A model generated the notes under the pieces. That model was not told the DNA's origin and searched no databases. It saw nothing but the letters and a program-made list of their open reading frames with translations. Below are positions 8,087 to 16,298 of a DNA stretch of 41,040 bases, in pieces. The stretch's first letter is position 1, and each line of letters begins with the position of its first letter. A program made the translations under genes and the position numbers. The DNA is from Novosphingopyxis sp038234155 (GTDB lineage: Bacteria; Pseudomonadota; Alphaproteobacteria; Sphingomonadales; Sphingomonadaceae): positions 1 through 41,040 of the forward strand of contig JBBSUT010000004.1 of the NCBI GenBank assembly GCA_038234155.1, read 5' to 3'.

Positions 8087-8878
8087 ATGATGGCAACTCG
8101 GACCGATGCGGTTGAGCAGGACATGGTGGCGGGCGACAGCGCCGGGCTGATCGAGCAATTGTCTCGCCCGCAAGGCTGGTCGATCCCGCTCAGCCTGATC
8201 GTCGCGCAAGACGCCACACGGTTGGACGCCGAACATTATGAACCGTCCAACCTTGAAAATCTGAATGCGCTGTACGCGTCCGGTTATGAGCTGGTGCCGC
8301 TGCGCGAACTGGCCGAACTGCGTCTGCCGGGCCTGTTCACCCGCGTCTGGGCCAAGGACGCCGACCACGGGGTGCAATATATCAACGCCACCGATTTCAT
8401 GAGTCTGGCGGCGACCGGTTTGCCCGCACAAACCCGTTTTGTGTCGCATTTTACCAAGGTCAACATGGACAATCTGCGGCTAAGGACTGGCTGGATACTG
8501 GTCACCTGCTCGGGGACACTGGGCCGGGTGCATCAGGTATCACCGGGCCAGAATGACTGGGTGGCAACCCATGAAATCATCCGCATTATCCCGCATGACC
8601 AGACATTGCGCGGCTATATCCGCGCCTTCCTCTGCTCGGACTTCGCGCAGGTGCAGATCCTGAAGCACACCCACGGCGGGCAGATCGATCATATTACCGA
8701 TGACCAGATCGGTGCCTGCATGGTGCCGATGCTGCCAGCCGCCAAAATGCGGGCGCTTTCGACCGCGATGGATAGCGCGGAGAAGGCCCGCGACGACGCT
8801 GCAACCAAGGTGGCAAATGCCCTCATCACGATCAGGCAGGAACTCACGATCATGAAGCAACTTGGCCATGGCCTCTGA
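8087..8878 (+). CDS. HsdS-like specificity subunit with one target-recognition domain
   Basis: A 263-residue protein resembling one half of a type I restriction specificity subunit. After a short N-terminal region, D-A-E-H-Y leads into one target-recognition domain (about 45-215), with the typical G-W-I-L-V-T-C-S-G-T-L-G-R strand and the later H-T-H-G-G-Q-I-D-H-I-T-D-D-Q-I motif. A helical segment of about 40 residues follows at the C-terminus, the usual place for methylase contact. Full HsdS proteins carry two such domains in about 400 residues, so this one would be expected to act as a dimer. ATG codons at 8087 and 8090 are both possible; GAGG lies upstream. It overlaps the downstream nuclease-methylase gene, so the two form one operon and probably one enzyme. 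Confidence 0.85.
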   Translation: MMATRTDAVEQDMVAGDSAGLIEQLSRPQGWSIPLSLIVAQDATRLDAEHYEPSNLENLNALYASGYELVPLRELAELRLPGLFTRVWAKDADHGVQYINATDFMSLAATGLPAQTRFVSHFTKVNMDNLRLRTGWILVTCSGTLGRVHQVSPGQNDWVATHEIIRIIPHDQTLRGYIRAFLCSDFAQVQILKHTHGGQIDHITDDQIGACMVPMLPAAKMRALSTAMDSAEKARDDAATKVANALITIRQELTIMKQLGHGL

Positions 8879-10739
8879 ACCCAACAGCAACATTATCCCG
8901 CTGATCCCGCCGGGTTGGATCCGCTGCTTCATCACCGGCAAATTGCGCCGCGACACGCCGGAGGAGAATGTCCGCCAGCGCTGGGCCCGCAGTCTGGTTG
9001 ATGAATATGGCTATGACAGAAGCGATATCGGCGTGGAGGTGAAAATCGCCATGGGCCGGGCGCGCAAATCCGCCGATCTCGCCATTTTCAAGGCGGGCAG
9101 CGAACACAGGCAGGAAAATATCGTCACGATTATCGAGGCAAAGCGTGACGACAAGAAGCCCAGCGCGAACGACAACGGGGTCGATCAGCTGAAAGGCTAT
9201 ATGGCGGCCTCAAGCGCCTGCCGGTTCGGCATGTGGGTGGGCAAGGAGCTGTTTGCGTTTGGCCGGAACATTGCGGACGGATCGATCGAAGCCATCGCCG
9301 ACATTCCCCGCGCCGGTGAAGATTCACCGCGGCGCCCGATCCGCGCGGACCTGCGCGAGGTCCATGAGCTGACGTCGATCTTCAAGCGATGCCATAATTA
9401 CATCCACGCCAACAGCGGCCTGCAGAAAGCGGAGGCGTTCCACGAAATGCTCAAGCTGATCTTCTGCAAAACCTATGAGGAAGCGGAGGGCAATGACGCG
9501 CTGCAATTTGCCATCGATCCCAGCGAGCGGCGCTCCGCGGCGGGGCAACGGCGGCTGCTGGAGGAGCGGATCACGCCGCTGTTCGAAAATGTGAAGCGGC
9601 AATATGAGCATATATTTGAAGCGGATGAGCGCATCAAATTGCGCCCCGATGTGGTCGCCTATATCGTGGCCGAGCTGCAATATATCTCGATCCTCGGTAG
9701 CAAGACCGATGTGAAGGGTGAAGCCTATGAGCATCTCGTTGGCGACAATCTGCGCGGCGATCGCGGAGAGTATTTTACGCCGCGCAACGTCTGCGACATG
9801 GCCGTCAACATGATCATGGCGATGCATCCGGAAACCAAGCTGTCTTCGCTCAAGGTGGTTGACTGTTGCTGCGGAACCGGGGGATTTCTGGTCAGCTGGA
9901 TCGCCAATCTGCGCAAGCGGATGACCGAGCAGGAGACACGGCGTGGCACCGGCGATGTCCGTGGGCGGGTGCGTGACCGTATTCGCGAATCCTGCCGCAA
10001 CCATTTATACGGTCTGGATATCAATCCGGGGCTGGTACGCACGGCGCAGATGAATCTCGTAATGCACGGCGATGGCTCGACCAATGTGTTTGAAGCCAAC
10101 ACGGTGAAGAAGCCGGGGGAATGGCCAGACGAAACGCGCGCGCATGTGCCCTTTGGCGGCTTCGACGTGGTTATCACCAACCCGCCTTTCGGCGGCGAGG
10201 TGCGGATCGACGACGCGCATATCCTGAGCCAGTATGAGCTGGCCGAGTGGGAGGCCGCCAAGCGGCGCGGCTCGATGCCGGCCGAGCAGCTGTTTGTTGA
10301 GGCGGCGCTCAACTTCCTGAAGCCTGGCGGCATCTGCGCGCTGGTATTGCCCGACGGCATTCTCAACAATCCCGGGCTGGCGTTTCTGCGCCGCTGGCTG
10401 ACCCAGCGCGCGCGGATCGTCGCCTCGGTCGCGCTGCCCAAGGAGACTTTTGGCCGCAACAAGGGGGTCAACAACCCATCGGTCCTGTTCGCGCAGAAAT
10501 TCACGCAGAAGGAACTGGAGGACGCGCGCGAGAAGAACATCGTCGATACCGCGCGCGAGGTGTTCCTGGCCATGCCGCGGACCGCCGGTATCGATAAGCG
10601 CGGCAACACCATCTATCTGCGCTATCCCGACGGCCGCATCATCGAAAACGGCAAGGGGGACCGCGTGCCCGATGACCAGATTGCCGCGGTTGCGCGCCTG
10701 TTCGTGGAGCAGCGGCCGGATCTGGTTGGCAGGATGTAG
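8868..10739 (+). CDS. Restriction-modification fusion: HsdR-N-type nuclease domain plus N6-adenine methylase
   Basis: A 623-residue bifunctional protein. Residues ~10-150 look like a PD-(D/E)XK nuclease of the HsdR N-terminal type: A-D-L-A-I-F with Asp70, I-E-A-K with Glu90 and Lys92, then Q107-L-K-G-Y111, the Q-x3-Y motif of that family. A helical linker leads to an HsdM-type methylase: G-E-Y-F-T-P-R at ~300-306, SAM motif C-C-C-G-T-G-G-F at ~333-340 and the catalytic N-P-P-F at 438-441. No SF2 helicase/translocase domain is present. The start is ATG 8868 (TTG 8862 is possible), inside the end of the specificity gene. The plan matches the A subunit of BcgI-like type IIB/IIG enzymes; an HsdM with an unusual N-terminus is the alternative. 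Confidence 0.85.
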   Translation: MASEPNSNIIPLIPPGWIRCFITGKLRRDTPEENVRQRWARSLVDEYGYDRSDIGVEVKIAMGRARKSADLAIFKAGSEHRQENIVTIIEAKRDDKKPSANDNGVDQLKGYMAASSACRFGMWVGKELFAFGRNIADGSIEAIADIPRAGEDSPRRPIRADLREVHELTSIFKRCHNYIHANSGLQKAEAFHEMLKLIFCKTYEEAEGNDALQFAIDPSERRSAAGQRRLLEERITPLFENVKRQYEHIFEADERIKLRPDVVAYIVAELQYISILGSKTDVKGEAYEHLVGDNLRGDRGEYFTPRNVCDMAVNMIMAMHPETKLSSLKVVDCCCGTGGFLVSWIANLRKRMTEQETRRGTGDVRGRVRDRIRESCRNHLYGLDINPGLVRTAQMNLVMHGDGSTNVFEANTVKKPGEWPDETRAHVPFGGFDVVITNPPFGGEVRIDDAHILSQYELAEWEAAKRRGSMPAEQLFVEAALNFLKPGGICALVLPDGILNNPGLAFLRRWLTQRARIVASVALPKETFGRNKGVNNPSVLFAQKFTQKELEDAREKNIVDTAREVFLAMPRTAGIDKRGNTIYLRYPDGRIIENGKGDRVPDDQIAAVARLFVEQRPDLVGRM

Positions 10740-10743
10740 CGAA

Positions 10744-11361
10744 CTACTGTTTCCTGATCGTCTCATCCAGCCTGGCTACGGCCATGCCCAGCTTGCTGAC
10801 CCGCATGCGGTTTTGCGCCACCCTGCCGCCGGGCTGCAGATAGAGCCACTGATGGACCATGAAGCCGCCCTTCATGACATAGGCCAGGTGGAGGCGGTTG
10901 CCGTCGCTTTCTCCACGCACGGGGCCGGCGGCGTCGGTCAGCGTGCCGGCGTAGCGGCCGGGCGCGGTTTCGCGGATGATCCAGGTGCGCTTGCGCTCGC
11001 GTCTGGCGCCCTGGGTGACGCGCTGCACGAGCCGCAGACTGCCATCGGCCAGCCGCGTACCCTCGCTGCTGACGCGCATCTGTTCGGTCTTGCCGACCAT
11101 CTTGTCGAGCGTGCCCACGCCCTCGCTATGCCCCTCGAAAAAGGCCAGGGCATCAAAGGCCAGCGCTTCAAAGATAGGCGCTTCAAAGATGGGCGCTTCA
11201 AAGATGGGCGCTTCAGCCGTGGCCGCTTCGGGCGTAAGCGCTTCGGGCGCGGGCGCTTGAACATGCGAACCGGGCGCGGATGCGGGCACCGGACCGAGGC
11301 AGGCCGAGAGCATGAAGGACAGGCAAAGCGCCAAAATGCGGTGGTCCATGCGGTGGTTCAT
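10744..11361 (-). CDS. DUF3833-like lipoprotein with repeated linker
   Basis: A 205-residue protein with a lipoprotein signal: a hydrophobic stretch ending in L-S-A-C (Cys22 from the start chosen here). A linker of Pro/Ala/Glu contains the repeat E-A-P-I-F three times plus two variants. The rest resembles the DUF3833 family: F-F-E-G at the start, the central R-T-W-I-I-R-E-T-A-P-G-R-Y-A-G-T strand pair, G-N-R-L-H-L-A-Y, and the end N-R-M-R-V-S-K-L-G. DUF3833 proteins are envelope lipoproteins of unknown function. The start is uncertain: ATG at 11361 or 11349, neither with a good ribosome site. The gene converges on the R-M operon with only four bases between the stops. Confidence 0.75.
   Translation of the reverse strand: MNHRMDHRILALCLSFMLSACLGPVPASAPGSHVQAPAPEALTPEAATAEAPIFEAPIFEAPIFEALAFDALAFFEGHSEGVGTLDKMVGKTEQMRVSSEGTRLADGSLRLVQRVTQGARRERKRTWIIRETAPGRYAGTLTDAAGPVRGESDGNRLHLAYVMKGGFMVHQWLYLQPGGRVAQNRMRVSKLGMAVARLDETIRKQ
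11140..11214 (-). repeat. In-frame 15-bp tandem repeat, five units
   Basis: Five units of 15 bp; the two at 11185-11199 and 11200-11214 are identical and the one at 11170 differs by one base. They encode E-A-P-I-F three times, then E-A-L-A-F and D-A-L-A-F, just after the lipid anchor of the DUF3833-like protein. Confidence 0.9.
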
Positions 11362-11387
11362 GCGGAGCGAAACGCACGCCGCGCGCG

Positions 11388-11451
11388 CCGTATCCCCCGC
11401 GTCCCGTATCCCCTGCATCGCGTATCCACCGCGCCCCGTATTTCCCGCACC
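11388..11451. repeat. Degenerate ~16-bp tandem repeat, four units
   Basis: Four imperfect units starting (C)CGTATCC or CCGTATTTCC at about 11388, 11404, 11421 and 11436, in the leader of the DUF3833-like gene. No open frame of interest covers them on either strand. Confidence 0.6.
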
Positions 11452-11486
11452 CCGTCGCTGCGCGCCGCAGCGGAATAATCAGCCGT

Positions 11487-12212
11487 TCACGCTCCGACCG
11501 CGATTTTCAGCCAGTTGTTTTGCCGAAACCATTTGGTGATGACGTATTTCGTGCCCAGCCGCACCGGCGTGCCGGCGTGCAGCGTCTTGAGATTGGGTGT
11601 GCCGTCGGGCCGCATGTTGTTCCACATCAGCATCATACCCAGTTTGGGCTCCACGCCGATGCCGAGCTGGGGAAATTCGGTCTGACCGCCGTCCGGCACC
11701 GCGTTCAGAAAAATCATCGCGGTCCAGCTGCGCTGCCCACCCTGCCCGCGTTCCTGCTGCCAATAGCCTTCGCCGACATGAAAGAAATCATGGTGCGGCT
11801 TGAACTCCTGGCCGATCTGGTAGCGCTGGCCCTGCATCGTTTCGGAGAAATGATTGTCGATCCCCAGCACGTCGGCCATCCGCTGCTCGATCCGCGACAC
11901 ATCCGCATCATGGCTGTTGAGATGGCAGCTGTAGCTGGTGCGGAATCCTTCCTGCTTGGTGCCTTCGTACAGCGTGGATGGCACCGCCTCGGCATCGATA
12001 CGGGCGACCAGCAGCGCGCAATCCTCCGCCGAAAGAAAGTTCTGATACACGTATATCTGTGCATCCTCGACATCGACATGCTGCACATAGGGGTTGGCGT
12101 TGAGCTTGCGCGTGACCAGCTGGCCGATCTTTTTCAGCCGCACCGGATTGGCCGCCGGGTCGCGCTTGCGCTTGCGCGCGGCGACCGGTCCGGGGGTGAT
12201 ATTTGCGCTCAT
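11487..12212 (-). CDS. 2-oxoglutarate/Fe(II) oxygenase, prolyl 4-hydroxylase type
   Basis: A 241-residue protein of the P4Hc family. The double-stranded beta-helix carries the iron triad: H-x-D in F-K-P-H-H-D-F-F and the distal His in K-T-L-H-A-G-T-P-V; the Lys in Y-V-I-T-K-W-F-R would bind 2-oxoglutarate. It should hydroxylate a protein or small molecule in the cytoplasm; the substrate is unknown. The N-terminus is basic (residues 9-16). I chose ATG 12212 because GGGAACGGA precedes it; an in-frame ATG at 12257 adds residues without family character. It is divergent from the flavin-binding gene at 12371, leaving a 158-base promoter region. Confidence 0.87.
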   Translation of the reverse strand: MSANITPGPVAARKRKRDPAANPVRLKKIGQLVTRKLNANPYVQHVDVEDAQIYVYQNFLSAEDCALLVARIDAEAVPSTLYEGTKQEGFRTSYSCHLNSHDADVSRIEQRMADVLGIDNHFSETMQGQRYQIGQEFKPHHDFFHVGEGYWQQERGQGGQRSWTAMIFLNAVPDGGQTEFPQLGIGVEPKLGMMLMWNNMRPDGTPNLKTLHAGTPVRLGTKYVITKWFRQNNWLKIAVGA

Positions 12213-12370
12213 ATGATCCGTTCCCGCTGCGATCGGCCGACGCTGATGACTCGCCACCCGCCGGTTTTCGCGCGTCGGCTAGGCAAATTCAAGGGGGCTG
12301 GCGCACGCGCCCGGAACGATCGGCCGGGGCCGGGCGTTCTGCCGGATGAAACCCGAAGGAGCCCGACAAG

Positions 12371-12853
12371 ATGGACAACAAGCAAATCACCGAACAATTC
12401 TGGAAGGCGCTCGACAAGAGTCCGTTCGTGATGATCGGCATCCCGGCCCAGAACGCGCATTCCGAGCCGATGACCGCGCAGTTCGACGATGATATTCCGA
12501 ACGCGCTGTTCTTCTACGCGCGCAGGGACAATCGCCTGGCCACAGGGCTGACGTCCAGCCCCAATGCGATGGTGCAGTTTTCCGGCAAGGGCCATGATTT
12601 CTTCGCCTGCATCAGCGGCACACTGTCGATCAGCGATGATCGCGGTCTGATCGACAAATTCTGGTCCAAGGCGATCGAATCCTGGTTCGAGGGCGGCAAG
12701 GACGATCCGCAGTTGACGCTGCTGCGCTTCGACATGAAAAACGCAGAAATGTGGGAAGCCGATCTCAGCGTGGGCAACAAGCTCAAGATGCTGTTCGGCG
12801 GGGACATTAATTACGGCGATCCCGGCAAAAAGCACATCGAAACGACGATGTGA
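12371..12853 (+). CDS. Pyridoxamine-phosphate-oxidase-like general stress protein
   Basis: A 160-residue split-barrel flavin-binding protein of the family often called general stress protein 26. It begins with a helix (F-W-K-A-L-D-K), then the barrel strands F-V-M-I-G-I-P and A-L-F-F-Y-A-R-R-D-N, and the family-typical G-K-G-H-D-F-F-A-C-I-S-G-T-L. The C-terminal G-D-I-N-Y-G-D-P-G-K-K-H is also characteristic. Relatives bind FMN or FAD in the cytoplasm; the physiological reaction is unknown, and true pyridoxamine phosphate oxidase activity is unlikely at this length. GAAGGAG stands nine bases before the ATG. A strong terminator follows directly, so the gene is probably monocistronic. Confidence 0.88.
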   Translation: MDNKQITEQFWKALDKSPFVMIGIPAQNAHSEPMTAQFDDDIPNALFFYARRDNRLATGLTSSPNAMVQFSGKGHDFFACISGTLSISDDRGLIDKFWSKAIESWFEGGKDDPQLTLLRFDMKNAEMWEADLSVGNKLKMLFGGDINYGDPGKKHIETTM

Positions 12854-12882
12854 TCGCTGCCACCGCGTTATAGAGCCGCGCT

Positions 12883-12912
12883 AAAAAAGGCCTCGCTTCG
12901 GCGGGGCTTTTT
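12883..12912. terminator. Bidirectional intrinsic terminator
   Basis: Six A, a GC-rich stem around a TTCG tetraloop (CCTCGC/GCGGGG with one G-T wobble), then five T. The symmetric A and T runs let it serve both the stress protein gene (plus) and phaZ (minus), which converge here. Confidence 0.85.
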
Positions 12913-12955
12913 CATGCGCGGTTGCGGTGCGCGCCGCCGTTGCCCGCGCCCCGGC

Positions 12956-14173
12956 TTAATCGAACTGGGCGATCCATTGCTCCACCACCGGGGCAATCCT
13001 GGTACGCCATTTGCTGCCGTTGAAGATGCCGTAATGGCCCGCGCCCTCGGCCATATAATAGCGCTTGCGATCGTCCGGAAGCTTGCTTGCCAGCGTCAGC
13101 GAGGCCCTGGTCTGGCCAAGCCCGCTGATATCGTCATGCTCGCCCTCGATCGCCAGCAGCGCGGTTTCGGTGATGGCCGCCGGATCCACCTTGCGGCCGC
13201 GGTGCAGCCATTCGCCTTTCGGCAGCGCGTGGGTCTGGAACACGATCTCGATGGTCTGCAAATAAAATTCGGCGGTCATGTCGCATACCGAGCGATATTC
13301 CTCGTAGAAACCCTTGCTCGCGGTCGCGCTCTCGTCATCGCCCTTCACCAGATGCTTGAACATCTCGTAATGGCTGTTGAGATGGCTGCCGAGGTTCATC
13401 GACATGAACCCGGCCAATTGCAGGAAACCGGGATAAACCTTGCGGCCGGCACCCGGATACATCGCCGGAATGGTGGCGATCACATTCTTGCGAAACCAGC
13501 TGTGCGGCCGTTCGGTCGCCAGCGTGTTAACCGCGGTCGGTGTCTCGCGCGTGTCGATCGGCCCGCCCATCAGCGTCAGCGTCCTGGGTACGCACGAGTT
13601 GCCGTCCTGCGTCATGAACGCGGTGGCGGCGTAACAGGGGACAGACGGCTGGCACACCGCCAGCATGTGCGCGCCCGGGCCGATCTGCTCCAGGAAGGCA
13701 ATGACATAATCGATATAATCGTCCAGATCGAAGCTGCCGTCCTTCAGCGGCACACTGCGCGCATCGCGCCAGTCGGTGATGTAGACATCATGGCCGGGCA
13801 GCATCCGCTCCACCGTGCCGCGCAGCAGCGTGGCGTAATGGCCGGACATCGGCGCAACGATCAACAGCCGCGGCTGGCCGGTGATGCCTTCCTTGGCGAA
13901 ATGCTTCAGCTGGCCGAAGGGCTTGCGCAGCGCCACATCCTCCTTCACGGCCACGGTCTTGCCGTCCACCTCCACGGAATCGATCCCGAAAGCCGGCTTG
14001 CCGCGCGGGCTGGCGGCATGCGCGAATACATCGAGCGCCGATGCCAGCACCGGCCCGCCGCCGATATAACTGAGCGGGTTCAAGGGATTGGTGAGCATGT
14101 TGGCGCCCATATTCGCGAACACGCTGGCGCCCGCCAGAAACGAGCGTTGCAATTCATAGCTGCTGTAGAGCAT
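12956..14173 (-). CDS. phaZ: Intracellular polyhydroxybutyrate depolymerase
   Basis: A 405-residue alpha/beta hydrolase of the PhaZ1 type, which mobilises the cell's own PHB granules. The nucleophile region reads V-C-Q-P-S-V-P with Cys174: intracellular PhaZ enzymes of this type use a cysteine where lipases have serine. Further family marks are L-I-V-A-P-M-S-G-H-Y-A-T at 104-115, Y-I-T-D-W-R-D-A-R at 131-139, E-G-E-H-D-D-I-S-G near the catalytic Asp, and G-A-G-H-Y-G-I-F-N-G with the catalytic His. The start ATG at 14173 has GAAGGA five bases upstream; an extension to 14257 has no family character. A TGC-rich near-palindrome 55 bases upstream is a candidate PhaR operator. The phasin and synthase genes are not in the window. 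Confidence 0.93.
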   Translation of the reverse strand: MLYSSYELQRSFLAGASVFANMGANMLTNPLNPLSYIGGGPVLASALDVFAHAASPRGKPAFGIDSVEVDGKTVAVKEDVALRKPFGQLKHFAKEGITGQPRLLIVAPMSGHYATLLRGTVERMLPGHDVYITDWRDARSVPLKDGSFDLDDYIDYVIAFLEQIGPGAHMLAVCQPSVPCYAATAFMTQDGNSCVPRTLTLMGGPIDTRETPTAVNTLATERPHSWFRKNVIATIPAMYPGAGRKVYPGFLQLAGFMSMNLGSHLNSHYEMFKHLVKGDDESATASKGFYEEYRSVCDMTAEFYLQTIEIVFQTHALPKGEWLHRGRKVDPAAITETALLAIEGEHDDISGLGQTRASLTLASKLPDDRKRYYMAEGAGHYGIFNGSKWRTRIAPVVEQWIAQFD

Positions 14174-14227
14174 GCGGGTCCTTCGAAAAACCGGTATGGG
14201 GAACGCATGTACGCACATAAGGGTTAA

Positions 14228-14241
14228 TGTTGCAATGCAGC
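14228..14241. promoter_or_regulatory. Candidate PhaR operator upstream of phaZ
   Basis: TGTTGCAATGCAGC is a TGC/GCA near-palindrome (read from the phaZ side GCTGCATTGCAACA), 55 bases upstream of the phaZ start. From memory, PhaR of alphaproteobacteria binds TGC-rich palindromes of this form upstream of PHB genes. The match is by eye only. Confidence 0.4.
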
Positions 14242-14358
14242 GAATGCGTTGACCCAAGGGTGTGGCGCGCCCTCTCTCCCGTTCCCTGCTTTCCGGGGAT
14301 CTCTGCTATCCCCCGATCGCCCCTGTTCAGCGCGGCGCGGCCCTGCTAACCGCCAGCC

Positions 14359-16137
14359 ATGGCAAGAGGTCCCACGAAAGCAGCGATCGAGCCGGGTGCA
14401 ACCCGCAAGATCGGCAGTCTGAAAATCGTCTTCCACTATCTGCTGCGCTATCCGAGACAACTGGCCTATGCTGCCGCCGCACTGCTGCTCGCTGCGCTGG
14501 CCACGCTCGCCATTCCGCGCCAGCTGCAGCAGATGGTGGACAAGGGCTTCGGATCGCAGACCGGCGATATCGCGCCCTATTTCCATTATATGTTCATGAT
14601 CGTCGGCGTGCTGGCCGTCGCCACCTCGGCGCGCTTCTATTTCGTCAGCTGGCTGGGCGAGCGCGTGGTGGCCGATCTGCGGCGCGACGTGCACGCCAAT
14701 CTGCTCACCCAGGCGCCGCGCTTCTTCGAGGAGAACCGCCCGAGCGAAATCAGCTCGCGCATGACCGCCGACACATCGGTGATCGAACAGACGGTGGGCA
14801 CCACGGTGTCGATCGCGCTGCGCAACGTGGTGCTGGGCATCGGCGGGATCATTTATCTGTTCGTGCTGGCACCGGGGCTGGCCGCCATGCTGCTGATCGG
14901 CATTCCGCTCATCATCGTGCCGATCGTGGTGATCGGGCGCAAGGTGCGCAACGTATCGCGCTCCAGCCAGGACCGGATCGCCGATGTCGGCGCGATGGTG
15001 TCCGAGACGCTGGGCGCGATGAAGATCGTCCAGGCATTCGGGCAGGAAACGCGCGAACGCGGGCGCTTCGCCAAGGCGGTGGAGGCCAGTTTCGATACCG
15101 CGCGGCTGCGCATCAAGTGGCGCGCGGCGCTGACGCTGGTGGTTATCACCATGATCTTCGGCGCGATCACCGGGATCATGTGGGAAGGCGCATCCGATGT
15201 GGTGGCCGGGCGGCTGACCGGCGGCACCATCACCGCGTTCATCTTTGCCGGGGTGCTGACCGCCAGCAGTTTCGGCGCGCTGACCGAGGTATGGGGTGAC
15301 ATCCTGCGCGGGGCCGGCGCGGCCGGACGGCTGGGCGAGTTGCTCCAGGCCAGCCCGGATATCGCGCGCGGCCCCAAATCGGTTGCCATGCCCGCGCCGC
15401 GCGGCAGCCTGGCGTTCGATCACGTGACCTTTCGCTATCCGACCAGGCCGGACGACCGGGCGCTGGACGATTTCACCCTGACCGTGGAGCCGGGCGAGAC
15501 CGTCGCCATCGTCGGGCCGTCGGGCGCGGGCAAGTCCACGCTGTTCCAGCTGGCGCTGCGCTTTTACGATCCGCAGCGCGGCGCGCTGCGCATCGACGGG
15601 GTGCCGCTGGCCAACGCCGATCCCGCCGAACTGCGCCAGCGCATCGCCTATGTGCCGCAGGAGACCGTGCTGTTCGCCGCCAGCGCGCGCGACAATCTGC
15701 GCTACGGCCGATGGGACGCATCGGACGAAGAGCTGTGGGACGCCGCGCGGCTGGCCAATGCCGAGGAATTTCTGCGTAACCTGCCGCAGGGGCTGGAAAC
15801 CTATCTGGGTGAAGGCGGCGCGCGCCTGTCCGGTGGGCAGCGCCAGCGCGTCGCCATCGCGCGGGCCATGCTGCGCACCGCGCCGATCCTGTTATTGGAC
15901 GAGGCCACCAGCGCGCTCGATGCCGAGAGCGAGCGGCTGGTGCAGGACGCGCTCGACCGGCTGATGGCGGACCGCACCACCGTGGTCATCGCCCACCGCC
16001 TGGCGACCGTGCGCTCGGCTGATCGGATCGTGGTGATGGATCAGGGCCGCATCGTGGAGGAAGGCAGCCACCTCCAGCTCGAGGGCGCCGGCGGCCTCTA
16101 TGCGCGGCTCGCGCGATTGCAGTTCGAGGGCGCCTGA
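14359..16137 (+). CDS. ABC exporter half-transporter (MsbA-like)
   Basis: A 592-residue fusion of a six-helix transmembrane domain (about 40-330) and an ATPase domain, the layout of dimeric MsbA/multidrug-type exporters. In the ATPase half, Walker A is G-P-S-G-A-G-K-S-T near 386, the signature is L-S-G-G-Q-R-Q-R near 491, Walker B is I-L-L-L-D-E-A-T-S-A-L-D, and the switch His follows in V-I-A-H-R-L. It would export a lipid or hydrophobic compound across the inner membrane; the cargo cannot be told. No accessory fusion protein or lipid A gene is adjacent. The ATG at 14359 lacks a strong ribosome site, but the next in-frame Met lies within the membrane domain. It is divergent from phaZ, with 185 bases between. 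Confidence 0.9.
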   Translation: MARGPTKAAIEPGATRKIGSLKIVFHYLLRYPRQLAYAAAALLLAALATLAIPRQLQQMVDKGFGSQTGDIAPYFHYMFMIVGVLAVATSARFYFVSWLGERVVADLRRDVHANLLTQAPRFFEENRPSEISSRMTADTSVIEQTVGTTVSIALRNVVLGIGGIIYLFVLAPGLAAMLLIGIPLIIVPIVVIGRKVRNVSRSSQDRIADVGAMVSETLGAMKIVQAFGQETRERGRFAKAVEASFDTARLRIKWRAALTLVVITMIFGAITGIMWEGASDVVAGRLTGGTITAFIFAGVLTASSFGALTEVWGDILRGAGAAGRLGELLQASPDIARGPKSVAMPAPRGSLAFDHVTFRYPTRPDDRALDDFTLTVEPGETVAIVGPSGAGKSTLFQLALRFYDPQRGALRIDGVPLANADPAELRQRIAYVPQETVLFAASARDNLRYGRWDASDEELWDAARLANAEEFLRNLPQGLETYLGEGGARLSGGQRQRVAIARAMLRTAPILLLDEATSALDAESERLVQDALDRLMADRTTVVIAHRLATVRSADRIVVMDQGRIVEEGSHLQLEGAGGLYARLARLQFEGA

Positions 16138-16298
16138 CGCCGCTTTTGCTCGGCGACATCTTTTTTCGAGCCAAACCGCGCGCAATCGGCTATGGCGGCG
16201 CATCAGCGCATGTTCGTAGCGGGCCGGAAGGGTCCGCGCGCGCGCCAGTCTCCGATCTTTTTCTCCCCGCGCGCCGCGCCACAAGGTTTGCCATTCCC

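Noticed and set aside
16138..16166. CGCCG/CGGCG hairpin with a later T run after the ABC exporter gene
   Set aside because: Five-base stem and five bases between stem and T run make it too weak to call a terminator.
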